Made by a program: the position numbers and the translations under genes
Shown here: positions 34,201 to 42,899 of the stretch, one piece after another
How the letters are laid out: each line of letters begins with the position of its first letter
Position numbering within the stretch: the first letter of the stretch is position 1
DNA from: Paenibacillus sp. J2TS4
GTDB lineage: Bacteria; Bacillota; Bacilli; Paenibacillales; NBRC-103111
NCBI RefSeq assembly: GCF_018403245.1
Contig: NZ_BOSH01000001.1
Location: 124,001-188,000, forward strand
Direction: 5' to 3'
Length of the DNA stretch: 64,000 nt
Notes under the pieces: model-generated
The model's database searches: none
Seen by the model: the letters and a program-made list of their open reading frames with translations, nothing else
Told to the model about the DNA's origin: nothing

Positions 34201-36012
34201 TCATCGTCCTCCTGCAGATCCCATATATGAAAACTTGTATTCGGGAATCTCGAAGTGGACGTGCATGCGTTTGGAGCCGATCATGAGTAAGGCGTGTTCG
34301 CGTTTTTTACTGGCGAGCAACTCCTCTTCCGCTTCGGTTAAATTGTAAAGTTCTCGTGTTTCTTGGAGATTTTGTCCATCGGTTCCCATTAGGATTTTGA
34401 TGCTTGGAATATCGAGCAGAGCTTGACCGTACATTTTTACCTCGGGGGCAAGAAAATCAACTACGCTATGAGAGACGATCGCTAGACTCGCCTCATACTT
34501 CCGGGCTCTCTTCTCGACATTCCGCAAAAAGACAAGGCTTTGTGGGACGTTCGGGTCAATCATAAGGTAAGATTCATCACAGATCAGTAGTACCCGTTCA
34601 TTCCGATCTTGCGACATTTGTTCCCAGCACCAGGACAGCAAATTAAAGTATTGCGTTCGCTTAATATTGTCGGACGTATTTTGCAGTGAATGCGTGTCCA
34701 GGCAAATGCAGCGGCTTCGGGTTTGAATGGTGCTGTGACCGTTCCATAAAAAAGAATCCCCGCCGTGTGCAATATCGTGCAACAGCAGGGCTAATTCTTT
34801 ATAGACTTCATCGTTTGTATTCTGATCTTTAGCTTGAAGAAGGCCATGGAGATTGGAAAAGGTAGGGAAGTCCGTACTCGTCAGTTTAGAGATGTCCGTT
34901 GTCCAAGTGATTTGAAACTGGTGATACAGCTCGATTAAACATTGCTTGAGAACGGCTTTTTGCATCATTGTAAGATCAGGGATGTAAAGATTAAAAAATA
35001 TCTCCAAATTTTTGAGATGCAAGGCCATATCTGACATGCCGTTTCCTTCATCCTTATAAAGCGGATGCTCCTCGTCTTCTTCGTCACGAGGAGCTGGGCG
35101 AATTTGCAGCGGATTGATTTTCCCTCCTACACCGCCACCGGCATTAATCCAATCGCCGTTTAACTTCTGAGTCAGTTCCTTATATTCAGATTCCGGGTCC
35201 ACAAAAATGATTTTGGTTCCTTTCATATACTCGCTAAGCGCGATATGCTTGACCGCCGTCGATTTACCCACACCGGCTACACCCATCACAACGATGTTGG
35301 AATTTGTTCGATCGCCGCCGCGACGCCATAGATCAACAATAATGAGCCCGCCGCTGGCGTCTTTAGCTAAATAATACCCGGTACCGTCATTGAAACCACT
35401 GCTGGCAAAGGGAAACCCGCCGACGAAGGTGCTCATCGGCATAATTTTGTTCAGCACATGTTCAATTTGCTCATGCGCTGGATATAAGGGAGATAAATGA
35501 GTGTAGCTTTCTTTTTGTAGGTGAGCGAGCGTACGAAGTTTACAGCGCATCATGCTGAATGTATTTTCAACGCGGCGGCAAGCACGGGTAAAATGTTTTT
35601 CTTCCTGGGCAAACGGCATGACGACCATATTCATCAAACCAACTGTCTCGCCGTTCTGGTCGATTTGCAACATAATTTGTTCGCCGTCTGCCGCTGCCTT
35701 TTCTGCCCGCTGTCGTGTAAGCGGGTCTTTTGCGCTGTCGGCTAGACTGCGGTTTTGGGTGATGGACCTGGAGATGGCGTTAATCAACGCGCTGTTGTCA
35801 ATCGGCCGAAAACCGATGGCAGCCATTGTAGCAGGCAGATTGGTAAGAGGGGAGAGCCAACCAATGTCCACTTTTTGAGGGTATTGGATTACGCCATACA
35901 TTTTTGCTGATTCTTCACCGATGGTGAGGCCTGTGCGTGAGAATTCAAGGCCCATTGGTGTGATCGCATTCAACAAAGAGGGATTAGAGGACACGGAAGT
36001 ATCACGTGACAT
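34201..36012 (-). CDS. virB4: VirB4-type conjugation ATPase
   Basis: 603 residues from ATG 36012, which has AAAGGAGTGG; an ATG at 36048 would overlap the previous gene and lacks a site. Walker A is GVAGVGKST near residue 244, followed by IIFVDPESEYKELTQKLNGDWINAGGGVGGKINPLQI, which is characteristic of VirB4/TrbE/TraU proteins, and Walker B RVLLICDESYLMID. It powers substrate movement and pilus assembly in the inner membrane complex. It is short for the family (about 600 against 750-850), and the missing N-terminal domain seems to be encoded separately at 36858-37538. Confidence 0.93.
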   Translation of the reverse strand: MSRDTSVSSNPSLLNAITPMGLEFSRTGLTIGEESAKMYGVIQYPQKVDIGWLSPLTNLPATMAAIGFRPIDNSALINAISRSITQNRSLADSAKDPLTRQRAEKAAADGEQIMLQIDQNGETVGLMNMVVMPFAQEEKHFTRACRRVENTFSMMRCKLRTLAHLQKESYTHLSPLYPAHEQIEHVLNKIMPMSTFVGGFPFASSGFNDGTGYYLAKDASGGLIIVDLWRRGGDRTNSNIVVMGVAGVGKSTAVKHIALSEYMKGTKIIFVDPESEYKELTQKLNGDWINAGGGVGGKINPLQIRPAPRDEEDEEHPLYKDEGNGMSDMALHLKNLEIFFNLYIPDLTMMQKAVLKQCLIELYHQFQITWTTDISKLTSTDFPTFSNLHGLLQAKDQNTNDEVYKELALLLHDIAHGGDSFLWNGHSTIQTRSRCICLDTHSLQNTSDNIKRTQYFNLLSWCWEQMSQDRNERVLLICDESYLMIDPNVPQSLVFLRNVEKRARKYEASLAIVSHSVVDFLAPEVKMYGQALLDIPSIKILMGTDGQNLQETRELYNLTEAEEELLASKKREHALLMIGSKRMHVHFEIPEYKFSYMGSAGGR

Positions 36013-36029
36013 ATGAAGTGCCACTCCTT

Positions 36030-36854
36030 TCATGAATGAATAATCCAAAATGGTCCGCCTGCACCGGCGTTTTTTCTGGCTTCAGCCAAGATGATATTGA
36101 AATCCCAAGTTTGCTCGCTCCTTTTTTTACTTGCAGGATCAGCGACTAAAATATGTCCATCTTCTGTGACGCCGCGCAGAACAATAAAATGGCCGGTTGA
36201 AGTGAAATGGCCTTTGCCCATAATGGCGACAACGAGCTTACCGGCAGCTAAAGCATCGATGATGGTCTGCTTTTCCTTAGCGGTTGCGCCTGTTACCTGT
36301 AAGCCAAAATGTTTGGCCCCGTCTGGAATCAGGCTATGGTAGCTGCCGGTGCCTTCCGCTAAATAACCATTGTCGTAAGCCCACTTCGACATGGCGACTG
36401 GATCAACGGTTTGATCAGTAAGCGTGGAGACAACGATGGAAAGAGAAGTAGGGCCGCAACCGGCAACACCGATCGTATCGTTAGGGCCATAAGGCTTGTC
36501 TGCCCATCGAGCATCCATTTGGTTGAAGTACACGACCTCACGGCTACCGTCTTGAAATACGACACCCTCGTATTGCTGGCCGTTACTTTCCAAGTAACCG
36601 TCATCTTCTTTCTGTAACAACTGTGTGTATCCGTAATCAGTACGCAATTCCTCTACAATCGGCGTTTCATTGGGAGTGAGCAATATCTTGAGAGATTCGA
36701 TTGGTGAAGTTAACAGTTGCAAAATCATAGCAATCAAAAGTAATAGCGCGGCGGCAGTAATTGCGATGAGAAGGAGGAGACGTTTACGTGCTTCTTCATC
36801 GGCTGCCACTTTCACGGCAAGTTGTGCCAACAGCTTGGCAGTAGCTGGGTCCAT
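36030..36854 (-). CDS. Membrane-anchored C39-like peptidase
   Basis: 274 residues, GGGAGGG before ATG 36854. After a basic N-terminus one membrane helix (LLLLIAITAAALLLLIAMILQLL) is followed by an extracellular domain with the papain-like C39 signature: VYFNQMDARWADKPYG, Cys in IGVAGCGPTSLSIVVSTLTD, His in GHFIVLRGVTEDGHILVADPASKKRS. It sits between the VirB4 parts in the transfer operon. In Gram-positive conjugation a wall hydrolase or protease is needed; this fits that role or processing of a pilus protein. Substrate unknown. Confidence 0.85.
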   Translation of the reverse strand: MDPATAKLLAQLAVKVAADEEARKRLLLLIAITAAALLLLIAMILQLLTSPIESLKILLTPNETPIVEELRTDYGYTQLLQKEDDGYLESNGQQYEGVVFQDGSREVVYFNQMDARWADKPYGPNDTIGVAGCGPTSLSIVVSTLTDQTVDPVAMSKWAYDNGYLAEGTGSYHSLIPDGAKHFGLQVTGATAKEKQTIIDALAAGKLVVAIMGKGHFTSTGHFIVLRGVTEDGHILVADPASKKRSEQTWDFNIILAEARKNAGAGGPFWIIHS

Positions 36855-36857
36855 GTG

Positions 36858-37538
36858 TTATCCCTCCCTGTAAAATAAAAATGGTATTGCTTCCTCTGGG
36901 TCAGCTTGGTCCAGATGACTGTATGCTGGGTTGTTTACCAGATTGCATAGCCGAACAATCTCCTGTTGTTTGAGGAGTTGAGCTTGAACCCCAGCATCCT
37001 CAAAGTGCTGGACAAGTCGCTTTGCCTTGTCTAGTAGTTCGCGTTCGCCGCCTTGCCCTTGCCGCTGCCAGAGCGACAAATAAAATTGTCGCTCGACCAC
37101 TTCACCGGATAGCGCTAATGAGTTCATCTCCATCAATTCTTGACGCAGCAGTTCCTTTTGGGCTGAATCTGCAGAGGGGAGAAGAGAGGAAAGATCTGTG
37201 ATTAAGGGCGAAATATCGACGGGTCGGCTTACAGCCAGAAATTTAAAGGGAAACCGAATGGAAGAAAGCTCAGCGGTTAACTTTCGGATGAGCATCCGTT
37301 TCTCTGATAGACTTAACAGGTCAAGGCTGATCGGAAAGATGCGAAGATAAGATAGTACCCATCCGTCCAATGTATACAGGAAATGTCCTTGAATATCTTG
37401 AACGTTGACGAATTGTTGCGCTGTTTGCCTAGCTGCGTCACTCGTCGCTTGCGATCGTCGCTTGCTGGTTCGGAGGAAAAATAGAACAGCTCCTCCGCCT
37501 ATGAGGCAGAGGAGCAGGATGAGGATCGGCAGCAGCAT
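36858..37538 (-). CDS. Membrane-anchored protein resembling the VirB4 N-terminal domain
   Basis: 226 residues. One N-terminal helix (LLPILILLLCLIGGGAVLFFL) is followed by a domain QGHFLYTLDGWVLSYLRIFPISLDLLSLSEKRMLIRKLTAELSSIRFPFKFLAVSRPVDIS and long helices ending PFLFYREG. The order of strands and the phrase 'SLSEKRMLIRKLTAEL' look like the start of VirB4/TrbE proteins. The neighbouring VirB4 lacks this part. I infer that the VirB4 function is divided over two genes. Confidence 0.55.
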   Translation of the reverse strand: MLLPILILLLCLIGGGAVLFFLRTSKRRSQATSDAARQTAQQFVNVQDIQGHFLYTLDGWVLSYLRIFPISLDLLSLSEKRMLIRKLTAELSSIRFPFKFLAVSRPVDISPLITDLSSLLPSADSAQKELLRQELMEMNSLALSGEVVERQFYLSLWQRQGQGGERELLDKAKRLVQHFEDAGVQAQLLKQQEIVRLCNLVNNPAYSHLDQADPEEAIPFLFYREG

Positions 37539-37559
37539 GGAAGCAGCACCATCCTTTCG

Positions 37560-39290
37560 TTATTTTAGTGGTGCGATATGCCAATCGGAAAACAAATTAT
37601 CGGATATGGTGATGGAGCTTTGAAGTTGCAGGGTGAGCATCCCGTCTGGGGTCCAGGCATCCAATACATGCGTAATCGGGGTATAGGAACCGTCCGGATA
37701 CCAGATTGGCGTGAAGTGCACCCGACTTTGATAAGTGGAGAAGTCATTCGTTTTTAGCCAAAAGTCGGCGTTTAATCCACTCGTTTTCAGATCATGCAAT
37801 CGCCAATATGTTCGATAGTTAAACTCAGGGAAATAGGAAACGGCATTTTGCGCACCGGTTAAGTGGCTGCTGGGCGCATTTGAAGACACGTCAGCCGATA
37901 CGTCCATTTCAATTCCGTATCCGGATTTGATACGGTCGGAAACTGTAGTGGGAGACTTGGCATCAGGGGAAATGGATTGTGTGGCCGAAAGCGAGGCACG
38001 ATAACCTGTCCAAGTATATTCCCACCAGCCCTGATCTACCCAATGTCCGTTATCTACCCAATAACCGGAATCGGGTCCCGTGCTGATCCATCGCCACTTG
38101 GGAATCCAAACCCAATATTCATGCCAGTGGGCAGACCATATGCCCCATGAAGCGGACGTTTTGGTCGCATAGCAAGGGATGGACGGTTGCTGAAAACTGT
38201 TATTTCGGTCTGTGGCCTTTGGATCAGGGGGGATATTCTGATTTAAATCAACAATGGAGGCGGTGATGGAAGATGCGCTTAATGAACCCTTGGATGAACT
38301 TACCTGAATGGAGAGTGTCTGAGGCTGGCTTGGCGTGCGCCATTTCACCCAAACCAGTTGACTGTCCCCCTCTGGAATGACAATATTGCTAACCGTATAA
38401 CGGCTATCCAAAATATGAAATGATACGCTGGCTGGGGATTCGGGAGTAATCGCGGTGGAAGTGGAGAGCCGTACGGAGGTGATGACATCGGTATTGGTAC
38501 GATACTGCACGCTTGTCTGGACCGGTGGTGGAGGTGTAGTTGGCGCACCGTTAAAACGGACAATACCAAGTCCTAAGGATGAGATAATCTGGTCGTTGCT
38601 CACTCTGCCTCTGCGTGAGCCGCTCCATGCTGGAAAATCAAGGTCAGGCGTTTCAAGAAACATGGACAAAGGCAGATTTTGATGCGTGAGGCTCACCATT
38701 TTGGAACGTAGACCGCCACTAAGGACTTGATCGTACAAAGCCGCTTCATGAGCAGTCATCGACATGAATACGCCTTGAAAGGTTAGATACGCAATGGGCT
38801 CCAGCAACAGCTTATAGTTTCCGTTAGTTAACGAATCGAACTCGATGCCAGTATCGTTGGCTACCATTTTTACTGCGCCTTCAGAAGTGAAATATTTTTT
38901 GATGACCTCGATGTCGGTAACGGTGCCGCCAGAGCTGATTATGCGTGGCATTGGCGATGCAGGGATTTTATATCGGTAGATATCGGTAGAGGGCTTCAAT
39001 GGGCTGTGATTTAGATATTGAATCTTGCTAGTCTTTCCAAAGTGTATGATGTCTCTAGGCAATGTCTTGTTGGTATAGTCAATAGGGGTGGAAACCACTG
39101 CTTTGTCACTAGAGTGGATTATGGTAATCCGTACTCCGTCATAACCGGGTGTCCATTTATTTTGAGCTGTTCCTGATCCCATGTCCCCTCCGCCATTGTC
39201 AATATTCCCGTCGCCGTTTGCATAAATAGGGGAACAGAAGGAAGAAACCATGACCAATAAAGTTAAAACCGATATGAGGATACGTTTCAA
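37560..39290 (-). CDS. Large secreted transfer-associated protein
   Basis: 576 residues from TTG 39290 (GGGAGGAGA before it). The start LKRILISVLTLLVMVSSFCSPIYANG is a signal peptide with cleavage after YANG or SPIYA. The mature protein has a middle region with beta-rich PPPPVQ-linked segment, Ser/Thr repeats, and aromatic stretch WGIWSAHWHEYWVWIPKWRWISTGPDSGYWVDNGHWVDQGWWEYTW. No known catalytic motif appears. It follows the DUF6550-like gene in a row with the C39 and VirB4 genes, suggesting a surface part of the transfer machinery. Confidence 0.65.
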   Translation of the reverse strand: MKRILISVLTLLVMVSSFCSPIYANGDGNIDNGGGDMGSGTAQNKWTPGYDGVRITIIHSSDKAVVSTPIDYTNKTLPRDIIHFGKTSKIQYLNHSPLKPSTDIYRYKIPASPMPRIISSGGTVTDIEVIKKYFTSEGAVKMVANDTGIEFDSLTNGNYKLLLEPIAYLTFQGVFMSMTAHEAALYDQVLSGGLRSKMVSLTHQNLPLSMFLETPDLDFPAWSGSRRGRVSNDQIISSLGLGIVRFNGAPTTPPPPVQTSVQYRTNTDVITSVRLSTSTAITPESPASVSFHILDSRYTVSNIVIPEGDSQLVWVKWRTPSQPQTLSIQVSSSKGSLSASSITASIVDLNQNIPPDPKATDRNNSFQQPSIPCYATKTSASWGIWSAHWHEYWVWIPKWRWISTGPDSGYWVDNGHWVDQGWWEYTWTGYRASLSATQSISPDAKSPTTVSDRIKSGYGIEMDVSADVSSNAPSSHLTGAQNAVSYFPEFNYRTYWRLHDLKTSGLNADFWLKTNDFSTYQSRVHFTPIWYPDGSYTPITHVLDAWTPDGMLTLQLQSSITISDNLFSDWHIAPLK

Positions 39291-39353
39291 TCGAATCTCC
39301 TCCCAAAGCAAAGAGGTACAGGTGATTACCTGTACCTCTGCTTCATTAATAGA

Positions 39354-39956
39354 TTAATCCATTGTACCTATTTGTTTATTCCAATCTCCATCTGATTCAC
39401 TTTTGCTACCTTGACTAGGGCCTCCTTGCTCAACCCAACCGAACCCTGGCACGAGGACTTTTCCATTTTCGTTTTTGTTACCAGCTTTCGGCTCATCCTG
39501 CCGCTTATTGGGCTGAGTTTCCTTCTCCTCATAAGTAGGCGGAGTGTCAGGAGACTGTGGTTTATCTGTTTCTTTGGGCCTAGGCTTTGGCGGCTCTGTC
39601 GGTTTTGGCGTTGGTGTCGGATCGGTAAGAGGGACTTCGACTTCTGTAACTTCTTTCTCCGGTTGCAGGACAGGTGGTTCTGAAATACTTAGTTCTGTAT
39701 TTTGCGAAGTTTCGGGAATTGGACTTGAAGCAGAACCGTCTTTTTCTGGGCTCTGCCCAGGTGATTCCGAATTTGTGTTGGTCTTAGAAGATGGTTCGGA
39801 ATCAATATCGGGTATCGTCACAAGAGCGAGATCAGGAGAGGGAGGCACGATCGTTTCAACCTCGGAAGATTGGCCTCCATCGTTGCTGAACGCCCACAAA
39901 CCAATGGCACCTAAAAGAATAATGCAACTCGTCCATACCCATATTTTACGTTTCAC
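39354..39956 (-). CDS. Membrane-anchored Pro/Ser/Thr-rich protein (DUF6550-like)
   Basis: 200 residues, GTG start after AAAAGGAG. One N-terminal helix (IWVWTSCIILLGAIGLWAF) is followed by a long disordered Pro/Glu/Ser/Thr region (TDPTPTPKPTEPPKPRPKETDKP) and a short conserved end GKVLVPGFGWVEQGGPS. The GFGWVE ending matches proteins of ICEs that also carry CpaF, DUF4320 and DUF6133 genes (DUF6550). It may span the cell wall as a stalk. A promoter lies just ahead at 40009-40037. Confidence 0.6.
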   Translation of the reverse strand: MKRKIWVWTSCIILLGAIGLWAFSNDGGQSSEVETIVPPSPDLALVTIPDIDSEPSSKTNTNSESPGQSPEKDGSASSPIPETSQNTELSISEPPVLQPEKEVTEVEVPLTDPTPTPKPTEPPKPRPKETDKPQSPDTPPTYEEKETQPNKRQDEPKAGNKNENGKVLVPGFGWVEQGGPSQGSKSESDGDWNKQIGTMD

Positions 39957-40008
39957 GACGAATCAACTCCTTTTCAGTGAACGAATCGAAAAAGGAAAGG
40001 TTATCCTC

Positions 40009-40037
40009 ATTATACTGTATAAATCTGTAAATTCCAA
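40009..40037 (-). promoter_or_regulatory. Sigma-A type promoter inside the transfer cluster
   Basis: On the minus strand TTGGAA (40037-40032), 17 bases, TATAAT (40014-40009). It would start a transcript about 45 bases ahead of the DUF6550-like gene and drive the genes down to 33095. Confidence 0.65.
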
Positions 40038-40079
40038 CTTGAATAGCGATCTTGTTGATTACAGCAGAATCTTGCACTT

Positions 40080-40616
40080 TCAAAATCGTGGTCGATACAC
40101 AGCCTGAACCTTCAATTTCGCTTTCAAGGGAGGCAGATGGCCCCAGCCGAAAGATAGCGGCACGGCAAGCTGTAACTGTGCCTCGGCGGTAAATTGTTGA
40201 ATGGAATCGGGTGACGCAGGAGCGAACGGTGTATTCATGATATCGACTTCAAGTTCAGAGATGCTGTACTCGGTGTAGTCAGAGGATTTCCGCACATATC
40301 TGCTCCCTTCTTGAACCAGTCCTAAATCCCAGCTAATGCGGTTGTAAATGTCACCTGTTGTCCAAGATTCTTGCCATTGATTGTCGGCTCGAGTATACCC
40401 GCCTGAATAGCTTTGCCGCAAGCCGTTGTAGACCAGACTGTAATTTTCTGTTGCCACGGATATAATGGCACTTTGTGTGGCGTTCCTTACCTCTGCTGCG
40501 ATGATGGACAGCCGGAAATATTCAAATATGCAGCAAGATAGCAGCAGAATTGCCAGCACAATTGTAATCGCAAGCGGATACCCGCTGCCGGAACAATTTT
40601 TCCAGAATCGCATCAT
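40080..40616 (-). CDS. TadE/TadG-like pseudopilin
   Basis: 178 residues. Its start ATGATG overlaps the stop of the DUF4320 gene. NCSGSGYPLAITIVLAILLLSCCIFEYFRLSIIAAEVRNATQSAIISVATEN is a single hydrophobic N-terminal helix with a small, Gly-containing leader, then a helix typical of TadE-like pseudopilins. The C-terminal part is beta-rich (SISELEVDIM, AQLQLAVPLSFGW, LKAKLKVQAVYRPRF). Expected to be processed by the A24 peptidase encoded at 46779-47219. Confidence 0.65.
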   Translation of the reverse strand: MMRFWKNCSGSGYPLAITIVLAILLLSCCIFEYFRLSIIAAEVRNATQSAIISVATENYSLVYNGLRQSYSGGYTRADNQWQESWTTGDIYNRISWDLGLVQEGSRYVRKSSDYTEYSISELEVDIMNTPFAPASPDSIQQFTAEAQLQLAVPLSFGWGHLPPLKAKLKVQAVYRPRF

Positions 40617-41008
40617 TTCCAGTACACCTCGGACTTTCCTTTCGCAGTAGCTGAAAGCTCGATGGGAAATGATCCAAAGCTTCCAAAACCGATATCTGCT
40701 GTCGTGCGCAGTGTGACTGTTACCTCCTGGTTGATTTGAATTGGGCCGGTTTTGCTCCATGCGATGGTGGGCGACAGTCCGGTTTGCAGTTGCAACTCAT
40801 TGGCTCGCTGTGTGGTTTCGGGGCCGACTCTGCCAGAAATCTCTGCTTCCCGGACCAATTCACTCGCGAACGTATCCAGCTTTTGCTGGGCCATAAATAC
40901 CGGAAAAACTTGAATGGCAAGTCCGATGCAAAGCATGGCTGCGAGCACAATGACGGTAACATCGATATACCCTTCGCCGCGGCGGGAGCGGAGCGCTCGA
41001 TACAGCAT
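40613..41008 (-). CDS. DUF4320 pseudopilin-like protein
   Basis: 131 residues, AAAGGAGG before ATG 41008. SRRGEGYIDVTVIVLAAMLCIGLAIQVFPVFMAQQKLDTFASELVREAEISGRVGPETTQRANELQLQTGLSP is the DUF4320 pattern: short basic leader RRGEG, one membrane helix, then a helical domain with ELxREAE and TGL. It is regularly found with CpaF, TadB and TadC on Bacillota conjugative elements. It should be an exported minor pilin of the Tad-like machine. Confidence 0.82.
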   Translation of the reverse strand: MLYRALRSRRGEGYIDVTVIVLAAMLCIGLAIQVFPVFMAQQKLDTFASELVREAEISGRVGPETTQRANELQLQTGLSPTIAWSKTGPIQINQEVTVTLRTTADIGFGSFGSFPIELSATAKGKSEVYWK

Positions 41009-41032
41009 AGAAAGCCTCCTTTCATAAACAGA

Positions 41033-41905
41033 TTAAAACAACTCACCGATAGCCTTCATAAGCTCCATACCGATAATGACCATGTAGGTAAGCATGAAGC
41101 AGGCTAACATTAGGAAGGAATATTTGCGAATTTTGCCGGGGCGCTTCATCGCGATCCGTTTGAGTCGTTGGATCTCGGCCAGCTTGAAATCATGCGCTAG
41201 CATTTCAAAATAGACCACACCCTGATCACCGCGTAATACGGCCAATAAGCCACGTACCATATCAGACAGCATCGTGCTGCCGATCCGGGTTTCCAGTCGG
41301 AGTAGCGCGGTTTCCAGACTACCGCTTTTCATATCAGCGATCGTCATTTGCAGTTCATGCTGTAAACTCTCTCCAGCATGGCTCGCATACGTCTCAAGTA
41401 TCCGCAGGACATCGCGTGAGGCCTTTAATTCTTGCGATACGGTTGCGACGAATCGGGGAAGTTCGGATTCGATTTGCTCACGCTTTTTTCGTACTGCTTC
41501 ATCGGCGGAGCGGTAGTCTTTAAAAAAGAAGGCGATAGCCAGAAAGATCAAGAGCGGGGATAGCAGCGGCAGAAAGGGAAGAAGGGCCATTCCGGCACCA
41601 AAGATTAGACTTGCTTTCACAATTGCTTGCGACAGGAACACTTCGGGTGTGAGGGAGATGCCGGCTGAATGAAGCGTAGCCGCTGTTTTTCGTTTGTAGT
41701 AGTCACTGAGCTTCAAGTGTTCGGCTAGCCTAGCGGAGAGGCGAAAGAGAGGGACATGCAGGGAGGATGGTTTTCCTTTTCCAATTTTGGCGACCTGCAG
41801 AATCGCTTTTGTGCTGGCACGGGTGGAGACTTGCAATAGATCGGCTAATAAAAAATAGGCTCCGGCTGCAAAAAACAGACTGAAGCCCACAAAAAGTTCT
41901 GTCAT
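41033..41905 (-). CDS. tadC: TadC-like inner-membrane platform protein
   Basis: 290 residues (AAGGAGG before ATG 41905). Membrane helices at the N-terminus, around 110-140 and at the C-terminus surround a T2SSF domain (EQIESELPRFVATVSQELKASRDVLRILETYASHAGESLQHELQMTIADMKSGSLETALLRLETRIGSTMLSDMVRGLLAVLRGDQG). TadB and TadC form the platform on which the CpaF ATPase assembles Flp pili. The order in this operon (CpaF, TadB, then TadC with two genes between) supports the pairing. Confidence 0.87.
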   Translation of the reverse strand: MTELFVGFSLFFAAGAYFLLADLLQVSTRASTKAILQVAKIGKGKPSSLHVPLFRLSARLAEHLKLSDYYKRKTAATLHSAGISLTPEVFLSQAIVKASLIFGAGMALLPFLPLLSPLLIFLAIAFFFKDYRSADEAVRKKREQIESELPRFVATVSQELKASRDVLRILETYASHAGESLQHELQMTIADMKSGSLETALLRLETRIGSTMLSDMVRGLLAVLRGDQGVVYFEMLAHDFKLAEIQRLKRIAMKRPGKIRKYSFLMLACFMLTYMVIIGMELMKAIGELF

Positions 41906-41924
41906 GAATCAAATGACACCTCCT

Positions 41925-42659
41925 TTACCGTTCCCATTCATCTTCAATTTCATCTGGCGAATGCAATGTTTCGTATGGAAAGCCGCTTTGTTCCATCACC
42001 GGAAGCGAGATGGAATCGTAGTTGGCGGCCCTTTCTGCAACGCTTGGCAGTTTGCCCATTTCAGCCATGGACAGGTAGCCATTGCCCGCGATGATGATGT
42101 GATCGAGTACTTGGATGTTTAAGGGCTCGAAAATATCGACCATCCGTCGCGTTAACTGTACGTCTTCGGGAGAAGGGGAGAGGGTGCCGCCCGGATGATT
42201 ATGCGCAAAGATCACAGCAGAGCAGTCGCAATTCAAGGCGGCTTTTAGAACATCACGGGGGTAGACAGGCGCTTGGTCGATGCCGCCTTCCGAAATCGTT
42301 CGGGTCTCGATGATGCGATTGCTGTTGTTCAAGAAGGCAACCATAAACCGTTCCCGGTCCCGAACGCCATCGAGAAGCGTGGAAAAATAGTCGCCGGCTT
42401 GCTGTGGTGAGCGAATACACAGTCTGGCGTTTTCCTCCTCCCACTTAACCACGCGGTAGGCCCGAAGGAACGCATTGAGTTGCTCGATTTTTTGAAATTG
42501 TGCAGTGGTCGGCTCCAATACACGAGGATGTTCCAGTACGTTGATGAGGTTGTTTACCTTGCCGTATTCCTCCAGCTTGTGCAATGGGATGCGGGTTAAT
42601 TTGTGAATGGAATGGACAAAATCAGCCACATACTTCTCATTGGTGTGGAGCTGGCTCAT
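41925..42659 (-). CDS. RadC-like JAB/MPN-domain protein
   Basis: 244 residues from ATG 42659. The domain in RSPQQAGDYFSTLLDGVRDRERFMVAFLNNSNRIIETRTISEGGIDQAPVYPRDVLKAALNCDCSAVIFAHNHPGGTLSPSPEDVQLTRRM contains E-x-n-H-x-H-x7-S-x2-D, the zinc site of JAB deubiquitinase-like/RadC proteins. It does not have the helix-hairpin-helix of chromosomal RadC. Such proteins are common on plasmids and ICEs; the role is unknown. It overlaps its upstream neighbour by 23 bases. Confidence 0.85.
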   Translation of the reverse strand: MSQLHTNEKYVADFVHSIHKLTRIPLHKLEEYGKVNNLINVLEHPRVLEPTTAQFQKIEQLNAFLRAYRVVKWEEENARLCIRSPQQAGDYFSTLLDGVRDRERFMVAFLNNSNRIIETRTISEGGIDQAPVYPRDVLKAALNCDCSAVIFAHNHPGGTLSPSPEDVQLTRRMVDIFEPLNIQVLDHIIIAGNGYLSMAEMGKLPSVAERAANYDSISLPVMEQSGFPYETLHSPDEIEDEWER

Positions 42660-42888
42660 ATCCGTTTCCCTTCCCAAGTTCCACATACCTTTGTGACAGG
42701 ATGTCCATCAAGGATTGAAGCGCTTGAAGTTTTTCCAAGCTTTCCGTTGACAAGGGCATTCTCTCATCTAACTTTTGGAAAAAGCCGACCACGCCGTACC
42801 GATCAAGCAGCTTTTCCAAACTGACACATTCACCCTTATCCGACTCTATCAACTCTCCCAGCAAGGAAGCGACGTCTTTGTTGTTCAT
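42637..42888 (-). CDS. Small helical hypothetical protein, 83 aa
   Basis: GGAGGACCCTTT precedes ATG 42888. The sequence (DVASLLGELIESDKGECVSLEKLLDRYGVVGFFQKLDERMPLSTESLEKLQALQSLMDILSQRYVELG) is helical with no membrane segment. It is inside the Tad/T4SS operon, between TadB and the RadC-like gene. I do not recognise the family; by position it may regulate or chaperone pilus assembly. Confidence 0.55.
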   Translation of the reverse strand: MNNKDVASLLGELIESDKGECVSLEKLLDRYGVVGFFQKLDERMPLSTESLEKLQALQSLMDILSQRYVELGKGNGYEPAPHQ

Positions 42889-42899
42889 AAAGGGTCCTC

